DNA from: Jiangella sp. DSM 45060
Lineage (GTDB): Bacteria; Actinomycetota; Actinomycetes; Jiangellales; Jiangellaceae
NCBI RefSeq assembly: GCF_900105175.1
Contig: NZ_LT629771.1
Location: 4,606,501-4,670,500 of the forward strand
Direction of reading: 5' to 3'
Length of the DNA stretch: 64,000 nucleotides
Shown here one piece after another: positions 1 through 8,840 of the stretch (positions within the stretch are counted from its first letter, which is position 1; every line of letters starts with the position of its first letter). Under the pieces are notes generated by a model, which saw only the letters and a program-made list of their open reading frames with translations, ran no database searches and was not told the DNA's origin. Made by a program: the position numbers and the translations under genes.

Positions 1-1
1 C

Positions 2-565
2 CACTACGAGCCAGTGCAGGCTCGAGTGCCCCCGCCGGCCGATTACGCGCAGGCGCTCGAGAGTCTTCACGCCGGCCTGCGGCAACTCGACCTCACGACA
101 CCGCACGTCATGGATCGCGTCGCCGCTACTCAACGAGACGTCGCGAGCCGTGACGTCACCCCCGATCTTGCCGATGCGGACCGGGTGCTGCTCGCCAACA
201 CGCTGCGCGATCTGCGCCAGTCGATCGTCGACCGGCGCCCTCCCGAGCAGCTACTCCACGGCGAGCCGCACCCGTGGAACGTGCTCAACACGAAGAACGG
301 GCCACTCTTCATCGACTTCGAGAACACCGCCGAAGGGCCAGTCGAGTACGACATCGCGTGGGTGCCCGAAGAGGTCGGCGAGCGCTATCCGAACGCTGAC
401 GAAGACGTGGTGGGCGACTGCCGAGGCGTCGTCCTGGCGATCATCGCAACCCACCGCTGGAGCCGCGATGACCAACACCCCAGCGGGAGGCCATCAGGAT
501 TTGCGTTCCTCGACGCTCTGCGGGACGGTCCGCCCTGGCCGGCGCTCGACGATGTCACCTGGTAG
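2..565 (+). CDS. Aminoglycoside phosphotransferase (APH) family protein, 5' truncated by window edge
   Basis: The frame is open from the first bases of the window, so the real start lies upstream and only the C-terminal ~187 residues are seen. The segment HGEPHPWNVL followed by FIDFEN matches the catalytic loop and metal-binding region of APH/choline-kinase-like small-molecule kinases. The usual catalytic Asp of HGD is Glu here, a variant that I believe occurs in actinomycete members. The substrate cannot be read from sequence; resistance function should not be assumed. The gene converges on cobF with a 65-bp gap that contains a hairpin. Confidence 0.75.
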   Translation, partial: HYEPVQARVPPPADYAQALESLHAGLRQLDLTTPHVMDRVAATQRDVASRDVTPDLADADRVLLANTLRDLRQSIVDRRPPEQLLHGEPHPWNVLNTKNGPLFIDFENTAEGPVEYDIAWVPEEVGERYPNADEDVVGDCRGVVLAIIATHRWSRDDQHPSGRPSGFAFLDALRDGPPWPALDDVTW

Positions 566-601
566 CGCCCCGCCGTATGGATCGCGCTGTGGTCGCACCC
601 G

Positions 602-628
602 AGCGCCTCTGGGCCAATCCGAGGCGCT
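602..628. terminator. Hairpin between convergent genes, possible bidirectional terminator
   Basis: AGCGCCTC (602-609) and GAGGCGCT (621-628) form a perfect 8-bp stem around an 11-base loop, exactly between the stops of the APH-like gene and cobF. No T tract follows on either strand, so it would be a non-canonical actinomycete-type terminator. Confidence 0.45.
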
Positions 629-630
629 GG

Positions 631-1413
631 TCACGTGAGGGTGACGGACCGGTCGGCGGCGAGCGGCCCGCGGGCACCACGCAGCAGGTAGACGTCCATG
701 AGCCAGCCGGCGGCGGACTTCACCGCGGCGCGTGCCTCGTGGATCTCGGCGAGGACGTCGCCGACGCGTCCGGCGACGAGCCGCTCGTGCGGCGTGCCGA
801 GGTTGGCGCCCCACCAGATGTCCCAGTCGCGCAGGTCGTCCAGGTCGAGGCGCGCGCTCAGCATGACCAGGACGTTGTCCGCCCCCGCGGCGACGGCCTC
901 GCACAGCCGGCGCGCGGTCGTGACGGTGACCGGCCGGCCGATGTCGTGGAGCACGATCCGGTGCCGCGCGGCCAGGAGCTGCAGGCTCGAGACACCCGGG
1001 ATGACGTCCCACTCGAAGCCGGCGTTGCCGCGCGCGAGCACCTTCTCGACGATGCGGATGGTGGAGTCGTAGAAGGCCGGGTCGCCCCAGACGAGGAACC
1101 CCGCGTCGCCGTCGTGGTCGAGCAGCACCCGCTCGTACGCCGCCGCGCGGGCGTCGTGCCAGTCGGTGACGGCGCCGAGGTAGTCGCCGGTGGCCGCGAC
1201 CGACCGGTCGCGTTCCGGGTCGGGCACCGCCACGACGCGGGCGGCGCCGACGTGGCGGTCGAGCAGCGCCTGCCGGGCGGCGAGCAGCGGGTCGTCCGGG
1301 CCCTTGTCGGCGACCACGAAGTACGCCACCGAGCGCATCGCCGCGACCGCCTCGAGCGTCACCTGCTCGGGGTCGCCCGGGCCGACGCCGATGACGCGGA
1401 CCCGCCTCGTCAC
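631..1413 (-). CDS. cobF: Precorrin-6A synthase (deacetylating) CobF
   Basis: CobF is an S-adenosylmethionine (SAM) dependent methyltransferase of the aerobic cobalamin pathway: it methylates C1 and releases acetate to form precorrin-6A. The 260-residue protein opens with the tetrapyrrole methylase motif VIGVGPGDPEQVT, followed by WGDPAFYDS and VIPGVSSLQ, and is of normal length for CobF. The GTG start at 1413 overlaps the cobN stop as GTGA, so the two are translationally coupled. It is the last gene of the riboswitch-controlled btuF-btuC-btuD-ferredoxin-cobN-cobF run. Its presence marks the oxygen-dependent route. Confidence 0.93.
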   Translation of the reverse strand: MTRRVRVIGVGPGDPEQVTLEAVAAMRSVAYFVVADKGPDDPLLAARQALLDRHVGAARVVAVPDPERDRSVAATGDYLGAVTDWHDARAAAYERVLLDHDGDAGFLVWGDPAFYDSTIRIVEKVLARGNAGFEWDVIPGVSSLQLLAARHRIVLHDIGRPVTVTTARRLCEAVAAGADNVLVMLSARLDLDDLRDWDIWWGANLGTPHERLVAGRVGDVLAEIHEARAAVKSAAGWLMDVYLLRGARGPLAADRSVTLT

Positions 1414-4400
1414 GCGCGGTCCTCCAGGTCGCCCTCGACGTCGAGGTAGACCTGCCGCATGGCGTCGAGCACCGCGGGATCCGGGTCGGCCCACAGCTCA
1501 CGCTGGGCGGCCTCGTCGAGCCGCTCGATGATGCCGCGCAGCGCCCAGGGATTGGCCTCCTTCAGGAACGCCTGGTTCTGCTCGTCCAGCACGTACTCCT
1601 TGGCGAGGGCCTCGTACATCCAGTCGTGGACGACGCCGGTCGTGGCGTCGAAGCCGTAGAGGTAGTCGACGGTCGCGGCGAGCTCGAACGCGCCCTTGTA
1701 GCCGTGGCGCCGCATCGCGCCGATCCAGCGCGGGTTGACGACGCGAGCGCGGAACACCCGCGTGGTCTCCTCCTGCAGGCTCCGCGTGCGGACGGCGTCG
1801 GGCGTGGTGGAGTCGCCGACGTACGCCTTGGGGTCCGCGCCGCTCAGCGCGCGCACGGTCGCGACCATGCCGCCGTGGTACTGGAAGTAGTCGTCGGAGT
1901 CGGCGATGTCGTGTTCCCGGCTGTCGATGTTCTTGGCGGCGACGGCGATGCGCCGGTAGTTGGCCCGCATGTCGTCGGCGGCCGGGACGCCGTCGAGGTC
2001 GCGGCCGTAGGCGAAGCCGCCCCAGGCGGTGTAGACCTCGGCGAGGTCCTGGTCGTCGCGCCAGTTGCCGGCCTCGACGACCTGCAGGATGCCGGCGCCG
2101 TACGAGCCGGGCTTCGAGCCGAAGATGCGCGTCGTCGCGCGGCGCGCGTCGCCGTGGCCGGCCAGGTCCCGCTGCGCGTGAGCGCGGACGTAGTTGCGGT
2201 CGTCGGGCTCGTCAAGTTCGGCGACCTGCCGGATCGCGTCGTCGAGAATGCCGATGACGTGCGGGAACGCGTCGCGGAAGAAGCCGGAGATGCGCACGGT
2301 GACGTCGATGCGCGGGCGGCCGAGCTCGTCGAGCGGCACGACCCGCAGGCCGTCGACGCGGCGCGAGGCCTCGTCCCACGACGGTTCGACGCCGATCAGC
2401 GCCAGCACCTCGGCGATGTCGTCGCCCGACGTGCGCATCGCGGACGTGCCCCAGACGGACAGCCCGACCGATCGCGGGTACTCCCCCGTGTCGGCCAGGT
2501 GCCGCTCGATCAGCGAGTCGGCCATGGCCCGGCCGGTCTCCCACGCCAGCCGGGACGGCACCGCCTTGGGGTCGACGGTGTAGAAGTTGCGGCCGGTCGG
2601 CAGCACGTTGACCAGCCCGCGCAGCGGCGAGCCCGACGGCCCGGCCGGGACGAACCCGCCGTCGAGGGCGTGCAGGACGGCGCCGATCTCGTCGGTCGTC
2701 TGCGCGAGCCTCGGGACGACCTCGGTGGCCGCGAACTCGAGGATGCGCACGACTACGGGGTCGTCGTGCACCGTCACGGCCGCCGCGGGGTCCCAGCCGT
2801 GCTCCTCCATGGCCTGGACCAGGGCCGCCGCCTGTGCCTCGATCGCGTCGACGGCGCCCAGCCCGGCGCCGTCCTTCAGCCCGAGGGCCGCGCGCAGACC
2901 GGGCAGCGCTCCGGCGTCGCCGCCCCAGATCTGCGTCGCGCGCAGGATCGCGAGCACCAGGTCGACCCGCGTCTCGCCCTGCGGCGCCTGGCCGAGGATG
3001 TGCAGGCCGTCGCGGATCTGCGCGTCCTTGACCTCGCAGAGCCAGCCGTCGACGTGCAGGATGAAGTCGTCGAACTCCTCGTCGCCGGGACGTTCCTCCA
3101 GGCCGAGGTCCTGGTGCAGCTGGGCGGCGTGCATCAGCGTCCAGATCTGCGCACGGATGGCCGGCAGCTTGGCCGGGTCCATCGCGGCGATGTTCGCGTA
3201 CTCGTCGAGCAGCTGCTCGAGCCTGGCGATGTCGCCGTACGACTCCGCGCGGGCCATCGGCGGGATCAAGTGGTCGACGATGGTCGCGTGGGCCCGGCGC
3301 TTGGCCTGGGCGCCCTCGCCCGGGTCGTTGACGAGGAACGGGTAGATCAACGGCAGGTCGCCGATCGCGGCGTCGGTCGCGCACGCCGCCGACAGCGCGG
3401 CGTTCTTCCCAGGCAGCCACTCCATCGAACCGTGCTTGCCGAGATGGACCACGGCATGGGCGCCGAACCCGTGCGCCAGCCACCGGTACGCGGCCAGATA
3501 GTGGTGCGACGGCGCCATGTCCGGGTCGTGGTAGATCGCGACCGGGTTCTCGCCGAAACCGCGCGGCGGCTGGATCAGCAGCACCACGTTGCCGGCCCGG
3601 ATCGTGGCCAGCACGAGCTCGCAGTCGTCGTTGACGAACAGCTCACCAGGCGGCGCGCCCCACGTCTCGGTCACGGCGTCGCGCAGGTCGGGATGCAGCG
3701 CCGCGAACCACTCGGCGTACTGACCGGCGCCGATACGGACGTGGCTCTCGTTGAGCTGCGCACTGGTGAGCCACTCCTCGTCCTGACCGCCGGCGGCGAT
3801 CAGCGCGTGGATCAGCGCGTTGCCGGCCTCGGTGTCGTCCTCGAGGTCCAGCCCAGGCACGTCGCCGGGAGCGCCGAGGTCGTAGCCCTGCTCGCGCATC
3901 GCGCGCAGCAGGCGCACGGCCGAGACCGGGGTGTCGAGGCCGACGGCGTTGCCGACGCGGGAGTGCTTCGTGGGGTAGGCCGAGAGCATCACCGCGATCC
4001 GGCGGCCGGACGGCGGCACGTGGCGCAGCCGGGCGTGTGCGACGGCGATGCCGGCCACCCGGGCGCAGCGTTCCTCGTCGGCGACGTAGCGCGGCAGCCC
4101 GTCCTCGTCGATCTCCTTGAACGAGAACGGCGCGGTGATGATCCGGCCGTCGAACTCCGGGATCGCGATCTGGCTGGCCGAGTCCAGCGGGGTGACGCCG
4201 TCGTCGGACGCCGCCCAGTCGGCCCGGCTGGAGGTGAGGCACAGCCCCTGCAGGATCGGGATGTCCAGCGCCTTCAGCCGCTCGACGTCCCACGACTCGT
4301 CGTCGCCGCCGGCGCTGACGGTGCCGGGCCGGGTCCCGCCGGCCGCGAGCACCGTGACGATCAGCGCGTCAAGGGTGCCGAGCTCGGCGAACAGGTCGTC

Positions 4401-4994
4401 GGGGGCGGCCCGCAGCGACGAGCTGAAGATCGGCACCCCCACCGCCTCGCCTGTGGCGTCGACGGCGTCGGCGAGGGCGTGCGCGAAGCCGCTGTTGCCG
4501 CTCGCCTCGTGGGCCCGGTAGTAGAGGATGCCGATGCGCGGCCGGTCGTCCGCGACCTCCGCCCGCTCCGCCACGCCCCACTCGGGCAGCACCATGGGCG
4601 GCTCGAAGCCGGTCCCGGTCAGCAGCACGGTGTCGGAGAGGAACGCGTGCAGCTGCGCGAGGTTCGCGGGCCCGCCCTCCGCGAGGTAGCGATGCGCGTC
4701 GGCCGCGATGCCCACCGGCACGGTCGAGTGGCTCATCAGCTCGGCGTCAGGGGGCTGCTCGCCGCCGAGGACGACGACCGGCGCACCGGCCGCCCGCACG
4801 GCGTCGAGTCCGTCGCGCCAGGAGTCCGCCGTGCCCAGGATGCGGACCACGACCAGGTCGGCGGTCTCGATCGCGGCCGGGAGATCGGCGACGACGTCGA
4901 GGCGCGCGGGGTTGGCCAGCGCGTAGTCGGCGCCGCTCGCACGGGCCGACAGCAGATCGGTGTCGGACGTGGACAGCAACGCGATGCGCGTCAT
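1410..4994 (-). CDS. cobN: Cobaltochelatase subunit CobN
   Basis: This is the large (1194 aa) subunit of the ATP-dependent class I chelatase, which inserts cobalt into hydrogenobyrinic acid a,c-diamide. The family signature is visible around residue 520 as HLGKHGSMEWLPGK, and the length fits CobN/BchH/ChlH proteins. The start ATG at 4994 follows a strong GGAGGAAC ribosome-binding site and overlaps the upstream stop as ATGA. No separate CobS/CobT genes are present. The partner is most likely the ChlI/ChlD-type protein at 14039-16066, which is controlled by the other riboswitch. Several large open frames on the opposite strand are GC-driven shadows. Confidence 0.95.
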   Translation of the reverse strand: MTRIALLSTSDTDLLSARASGADYALANPARLDVVADLPAAIETADLVVVRILGTADSWRDGLDAVRAAGAPVVVLGGEQPPDAELMSHSTVPVGIAADAHRYLAEGGPANLAQLHAFLSDTVLLTGTGFEPPMVLPEWGVAERAEVADDRPRIGILYYRAHEASGNSGFAHALADAVDATGEAVGVPIFSSSLRAAPDDLFAELGTLDALIVTVLAAGGTRPGTVSAGGDDESWDVERLKALDIPILQGLCLTSSRADWAASDDGVTPLDSASQIAIPEFDGRIITAPFSFKEIDEDGLPRYVADEERCARVAGIAVAHARLRHVPPSGRRIAVMLSAYPTKHSRVGNAVGLDTPVSAVRLLRAMREQGYDLGAPGDVPGLDLEDDTEAGNALIHALIAAGGQDEEWLTSAQLNESHVRIGAGQYAEWFAALHPDLRDAVTETWGAPPGELFVNDDCELVLATIRAGNVVLLIQPPRGFGENPVAIYHDPDMAPSHHYLAAYRWLAHGFGAHAVVHLGKHGSMEWLPGKNAALSAACATDAAIGDLPLIYPFLVNDPGEGAQAKRRAHATIVDHLIPPMARAESYGDIARLEQLLDEYANIAAMDPAKLPAIRAQIWTLMHAAQLHQDLGLEERPGDEEFDDFILHVDGWLCEVKDAQIRDGLHILGQAPQGETRVDLVLAILRATQIWGGDAGALPGLRAALGLKDGAGLGAVDAIEAQAAALVQAMEEHGWDPAAAVTVHDDPVVVRILEFAATEVVPRLAQTTDEIGAVLHALDGGFVPAGPSGSPLRGLVNVLPTGRNFYTVDPKAVPSRLAWETGRAMADSLIERHLADTGEYPRSVGLSVWGTSAMRTSGDDIAEVLALIGVEPSWDEASRRVDGLRVVPLDELGRPRIDVTVRISGFFRDAFPHVIGILDDAIRQVAELDEPDDRNYVRAHAQRDLAGHGDARRATTRIFGSKPGSYGAGILQVVEAGNWRDDQDLAEVYTAWGGFAYGRDLDGVPAADDMRANYRRIAVAAKNIDSREHDIADSDDYFQYHGGMVATVRALSGADPKAYVGDSTTPDAVRTRSLQEETTRVFRARVVNPRWIGAMRRHGYKGAFELAATVDYLYGFDATTGVVHDWMYEALAKEYVLDEQNQAFLKEANPWALRGIIERLDEAAQRELWADPDPAVLDAMRQVYLDVEGDLEDRA

Positions 4995-5716
4995 CGTTCC
5001 TCCTCGGGTTTCACGGTTCTGGCCAGCCGCCGGTCCTGGACCGGCCGGCCGGCCAGCAGGTGCTGCTCGACGATGTCGCGGCAGGCCTCGGTGCCCACCC
5101 GCCCGTACCAGACGTCGTCGGGATGGACGACGAGCACCGGCGCGTGATTGCACGGGAAGAGACAGCCGGTCTGGGCGACCAGCACGTCGTCGTCGCCGAG
5201 CCCCGCCTCGTCCAGCGCGCCGCCGAAGGCGGCCGCCGTCTCGTCGGCGCCTCGGGCGGTGCATCGCGGGCCGCGGCACACCAGCACGTGGTGGCGGTGT
5301 CCCGGGACGTCCGCCCAGCCCGGCGACTCCAGCGGCGCCTCCGCGCCACCGACCCGCCCGTCCGCGGACGCACGCGCCTCCTCGACCAGGGCGTCGAGCC
5401 GGACGTGGTCGATCGCTCGCAGGACGCCGGGCGCGACGATCAACTCGGGCGCCGGCCCGGTCCGCTCACGCCGCCAGTGCGCGGCGACGCGGCGCAGCCA
5501 CGACCGCGCGACCGCCCGGCGCGCCAGGCACACCCCGACGAGGACGACCGAGCGACAGCCCTGGTCGGCCAGCCGGCTGAGCTCGGCGGACAGCGACGGC
5601 TCGCCCAGCTGGAGGAACGCGAGGGTGCGGCCCTCGCGCGCTGCGGCGAGGGCAGCCAACTCGTCGCGGACCGCGTCCTCGCGGACCGACATCGCGACCA
5701 GGACGACGGCGCTCAT
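4991..5716 (-). CDS. CbiX-like domain fused to thioredoxin-like [2Fe-2S] ferredoxin
   Basis: The C-terminal part (about residues 140-230) has CRGPRC, then after about 30 residues GCLFPC, followed by HAPVLVVHPDDVWYGRV. These four cysteines are the pattern of thioredoxin-like [2Fe-2S] ferredoxins. The N-terminal ~115 residues resemble one CbiX/sirohydrochlorin-chelatase half (FLQLGEPSLSAELSRLADQG), but the usual metal-binding histidines are not seen. It is coupled by ATGA overlaps to btuD upstream and cobN downstream, so it probably serves cobalt chelation or redox steps of corrinoid synthesis. The exact role is not established. Confidence 0.75.
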   Translation of the reverse strand: MSAVVLVAMSVREDAVRDELAALAAAREGRTLAFLQLGEPSLSAELSRLADQGCRSVVLVGVCLARRAVARSWLRRVAAHWRRERTGPAPELIVAPGVLRAIDHVRLDALVEEARASADGRVGGAEAPLESPGWADVPGHRHHVLVCRGPRCTARGADETAAAFGGALDEAGLGDDDVLVAQTGCLFPCNHAPVLVVHPDDVWYGRVGTEACRDIVEQHLLAGRPVQDRRLARTVKPEEER

Positions 5717-6474
5717 CGTTCCCACACCACGTGCAGCCGGTCGGCGCCGGCGTGGTGCTCGACGTGAGCGGTGACCCCGTAGACGTCGGCCACCAGCTCG
5801 GACGTCAGGACGTCGGCCGCCGGCCCCTGCGCCACGACGCGTCCGGCGTCCAGCACCACGAGCCGGTCGCAGAAGGCCGCCGCGAGATCCAGGTCGTGCA
5901 GGGCCGCGATGGTGGTGAGGCCCAGGCCGCGCACGGTCCGCATGAAGTCGATCTGGTGACCCAGGTCGAGGTGGTTGGTCGGCTCGTCCAGGATCAGCGT
6001 CGCCGGCTCCTGCGCGAGCGCCCGCGCGAGCTGGACGCGTTGTCGTTCGCCGCCGGACAGCGTCTGCCAGCGGCGGCCCGCCAGGCCGGCGACGCGGCCG
6101 ATGCGCATCGCCGCCGCGATCGCCGCCCCGCCCTCTGCGGTCCGGGCCGGCCAGCGACCCCGATGCGGGATCCGGCCCAGCTCGACGACCTCGCGGACGC
6201 TCAGGTCCAGGTCGGTCGAGGCGTGCTGTTCCACCAGTGCCACCCGGCGAGCCCTGGTCCGCGCGTCCATGGCGTGCAGGTTCCGGCCGTCGACCAGCAC
6301 CGAGCCGTCCGCAGGGGCGCGCAGTCCGGACAGGACGTGCAACAGCGAGGTCTTGCCCGAGCCGTTGGGGCCGAGCAGCCCGGTGACGGTGCCCGGCTCG
6401 CAGGTCAGGCTCACCCCGTCGACGACGCGGCGGCCGGCGACGTCCCAGCTCACCGCGTGGACGACGATCCTCAT
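5713..6474 (-). CDS. btuD: Corrinoid ABC transporter ATP-binding protein (BtuD/FecE type)
   Basis: A 253-residue ATPase of the B12/siderophore importer family. Visible elements in order are Walker A GPNGSGKTS (about residue 34), signature LSGGERQRV, Walker B LILDEPTNHLDLG and the switch histidine in ALHDLD. It would energise the BtuC-like permease encoded just upstream. By sequence alone it could be a ferric-siderophore ATPase. The cobalamin riboswitch in front of the operon and the joined cob genes make vitamin B12 or another corrinoid the likely substrate. Confidence 0.88.
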   Translation of the reverse strand: MRIVVHAVSWDVAGRRVVDGVSLTCEPGTVTGLLGPNGSGKTSLLHVLSGLRAPADGSVLVDGRNLHAMDARTRARRVALVEQHASTDLDLSVREVVELGRIPHRGRWPARTAEGGAAIAAAMRIGRVAGLAGRRWQTLSGGERQRVQLARALAQEPATLILDEPTNHLDLGHQIDFMRTVRGLGLTTIAALHDLDLAAAFCDRLVVLDAGRVVAQGPAADVLTSELVADVYGVTAHVEHHAGADRLHVVWER

Positions 6475-7529
6475 GCGCGCCTCCTGGCCCGGCGCAGCAG
6501 GACGGCGAACACCGGCGCGCCGACGGCGGCCGTGACGACACCCACCGGGATCTCCTGGCTGCTCACCAGCGAACGGGCGGCGGTGTCGGCCCAGACGAGC
6601 AGCGTGGCGCCGCCGAGCGCGCTGGCCGGCAGCAGACGGTGGTGCCGGACGCCGATCAGCATGCGGGCGATGTGTGGCACGACCAGCCCGACGAAGCCGA
6701 TCGCGCCGGTGTAGGACACCAGGCAGGCGGTGAGCAGCGCCGTCACCACCATCAGCAGCCAGCGCAGCCGGTGGACGTTCACCCCGAGGGAGCCAGCCGC
6801 GGACTCGCCGAAGGCGAACGCGTCGAGGTCCGACGCGAACGCCATGATCACCACGGCCGCCACCAGCGTCACGGCGACCAGGAAGATCGCCGAACCCCAG
6901 CGCACGCCCGCCAGCGACCCCAGCGTCCAGCTCAGCACCCGCCGCGCCGCGTCGCCGTCACCGTTCATGATCACGACGAAGGCCGTGTACGCAGCGCAGA
7001 TCTGGCCGACCGCGACGCCGGCCAGGATCGTGCGCGCCGGTGGCAAGGCCCCGGTGCGATCGCTCGCGAGCAGCAGCACCACGAACAGAGCGGCCAGCGC
7101 ACCGGCGAAGGCGCCGGCGGTCAGCATCGCCGAGCCCGTGACGCCGGCCACCGACACACCCAGCACGATCACCATCACGGCGCCGACCGAGGCGCCGCCG
7201 GAGATGCCCAGCAGGTAGGGATCGGCCAGGTCGTTGCGGGTCAGGGATTGCAGCACCGCACCGACCATGGCCAGACCCGCCCCGGTCGCGGCTGCGCCGA
7301 GGACGCGCGGCAGGCGCAACTGCCAGACGATCTGGTCGTCGAGCAGCGTGACGTCGACGTCGGCCAGGCCCAGGCGCCGGCCGACGACCTCCAGGACCGA
7401 CCCCACCGGCATGGTCACCGCGCCCAGCGCGAGCGCGGCCACCATAGACGTCAGCAGCACGACCGTCAGCGCGACGATCACGCCGGACCGCCGGGCCCGG
7501 GCGACGACCGGCGAGGCGACGGCGGACAC
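6471..7529 (-). CDS. btuC: Corrinoid ABC transporter permease (BtuC/FecCD type)
   Basis: This 352-residue membrane protein has about ten hydrophobic segments and FecCD-family signatures such as RLPRVLGAAATGAGLAMVGA, DPYLLGISGGASVGA, and near the end FVGLVVPHIARMLIG. It forms the transmembrane channel of the importer. The GTG start at 7529 lies 2 bp after the solute-binding protein stop, and its own stop overlaps the ATPase start as ATGA. The operon order (binding protein, permease, ATPase) is the standard one. Confidence 0.88.
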   Translation of the reverse strand: MSAVASPVVARARRSGVIVALTVVLLTSMVAALALGAVTMPVGSVLEVVGRRLGLADVDVTLLDDQIVWQLRLPRVLGAAATGAGLAMVGAVLQSLTRNDLADPYLLGISGGASVGAVMVIVLGVSVAGVTGSAMLTAGAFAGALAALFVVLLLASDRTGALPPARTILAGVAVGQICAAYTAFVVIMNGDGDAARRVLSWTLGSLAGVRWGSAIFLVAVTLVAAVVIMAFASDLDAFAFGESAAGSLGVNVHRLRWLLMVVTALLTACLVSYTGAIGFVGLVVPHIARMLIGVRHHRLLPASALGGATLLVWADTAARSLVSSQEIPVGVVTAAVGAPVFAVLLRRARRRA

Positions 7530-7531
7530 CG

Positions 7532-8527
7532 TCAGCCGATCGGCAGGTCGGCGAGCTGTTCGGAGACGCGGGCCGCGCCGTCGAGGACCCGGACGCCCGG
7601 CGTCGTCTCCGAGAACGGGATCGTGACGTAGCTCCCGGCTCGGACCGCGCGCAGCTGGCTCAGCACGCGGTCGTTCTCGAGATAGGCGATCTTCTCGTCC
7701 GCGGTCGACCACGAGGCGTCCGCGAGCACGATCACGTCGGGATCGGCGGCGATGACCTGCTCCCAGCTGACGTCGGCCCAGTTGCCCTTGATGGAGGCGA
7801 ACGGGTTGGTCGCTGCGACGGTGTCGATGATGATCTGCGGCGCGCCGGTGCCGACGCCGGTGTAGGGCACCTTGTCGCCCGAGTCGTACCAGAAGATCGA
7901 CAGTCCTTCGCCGGCCTGCTGGGCCTCGATCTCGAGCAGTTCGCTCTGCTGGCTCTCGATGAAGTCCTCGGCTCGGTCCTCGACATCGAACAGCGTCGCG
8001 ATGTCGCGGACCTCCGCCCACACGTTCTCGAAGCTGGCGGGCCTGCTCGTCTCGGGCGTGCCGCAGCTGAACGGCGACACGTACGCCGCCACGCCCAGGT
8101 CGGCGAGTTCCTCCCGCGAACCGGCGGTCTTGTCCTCGAAGGCGCTGATGTAGGAGCCGTAGACGAAGTCCGCCCCGCGGCTCAGCAGCTCCTCGCGGGA
8201 CGGCGCGCTGTCGCCCTCGATGACCGGGATCGCCTCGTAGGCGTCGGCCCATCGCTCGGCGACCGCGTCGTCGAGTCCGTACGTCGCCAGCAGGTGGTCC
8301 TGCAGGCCGAGCGCGAGCATCACCTCGGTCGCGCCCTGGTAGACGGTGACGACCTGCGCCGGCGCGGCCTCGACCGTGGTCGTGAAGTCACAACTGGTGA
8401 CGCTGGCCGGGTAGTCGCCGCTCGCGGCGACGGCGTCGTCGTCCTCGGGTGCCCCGGCGCAGGCGCCCAGCAGGGCCACTCCGGCCACCAGGCCGGCCGC
8501 CGTCCGGGCAGGAAGGAACGAAGTCAT
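7532..8527 (-). CDS. btuF: Corrinoid-binding lipoprotein (BtuF/FecB type)
   Basis: A 331-residue extracellular solute-binding protein. The N-terminus has a basic start, hydrophobic core and lipobox LLGAC with Cys23, so it should be lipid-anchored to the membrane. The periplasmic-binding fold of class III is seen in AAPAQVVTVYQGATEVMLALG and IIAADPDVIVLADASWST-like segments. It is the first gene behind the minus-strand cobalamin riboswitch, which supports corrinoid as ligand. Confidence 0.87.
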   Translation of the reverse strand: MTSFLPARTAAGLVAGVALLGACAGAPEDDDAVAASGDYPASVTSCDFTTTVEAAPAQVVTVYQGATEVMLALGLQDHLLATYGLDDAVAERWADAYEAIPVIEGDSAPSREELLSRGADFVYGSYISAFEDKTAGSREELADLGVAAYVSPFSCGTPETSRPASFENVWAEVRDIATLFDVEDRAEDFIESQQSELLEIEAQQAGEGLSIFWYDSGDKVPYTGVGTGAPQIIIDTVAATNPFASIKGNWADVSWEQVIAADPDVIVLADASWSTADEKIAYLENDRVLSQLRAVRAGSYVTIPFSETTPGVRVLDGAARVSEQLADLPIG

Positions 8528-8594
8528 GGCGGTTCTCTCGGTCCGGAGGCATATGTCGCGATGCCTGGTGGTCGGGTGTCGCGGACGCGAGGTC

Positions 8595-8750
8595 CACGGC
8601 CAGCAGGTCTTCGGACTCGGGATCGACCGGACGGAGCGCCTTCCCAGACTCGCGTCCAGTGGCGTCGTGCTCCGTCCGTCACCCTCACCGCTGCGCGTCA
8701 GTCCCGGATTCGCACCGGGTTCCCTGGCTCATTGCTGAGTTGACTGGCGA
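8595..8750 (-). promoter_or_regulatory. Cobalamin riboswitch 1 (uptake and cobN-cobF operon)
   Basis: Read on the minus strand, the leader contains the conserved B12-box series in order: GGGAACCCGGTGCGAATCC, then CGCAGCGGTGA, then GCCACTGG, CTGGGAAGG and finally GAGTCCGAAGACCTGC. This is the classical AdoCbl riboswitch core. It lies in the 5' leader of btuF, so B12 should shut off uptake together with ferredoxin, cobN and cobF. Exact ends are approximate. Confidence 0.92.
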
Positions 8751-8754
8751 GACG

Positions 8755-8782
8755 AACCTAGCAGGGTGGGTCACATACGCAA
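8755..8782 (-). promoter_or_regulatory. Candidate promoter for the riboswitch-btuF transcript
   Basis: On the minus strand TTGCGT (8782-8777) and TAGGTT (8760-8755) are spaced by 16 bases, and the predicted start falls just before the riboswitch core. The match is reasonable for a housekeeping sigma factor but was found by eye only. Confidence 0.35.
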
Positions 8783-8840
8783 CAGGGCGGTGTGACCCTT
8801 CCCACTCAGCCGCCTGCGACGTGCGTGGCACCATCGTCGC

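Noticed and set aside
2..565. Antibiotic-resistance gene
   Set aside because: Only an APH-family fold can be supported; the family includes many metabolic kinases, the catalytic loop has HGE instead of HGD, and the N-terminus is missing.
1626..5147. A very long open frame on the plus strand opposite cobN
   Set aside because: Its translation is repetitive in Arg, Gly, Val and Asp with no motif, as expected for the mirror of a high-GC gene. cobN on the minus strand has clear family signatures and coupled start and stop.
5713..8527. Ferric siderophore uptake system
   Set aside because: The proteins alone fit the FecBCD/siderophore families, but the leader contains a canonical cobalamin riboswitch and the genes are coupled to cobN and cobF, so corrinoid uptake is the better call.
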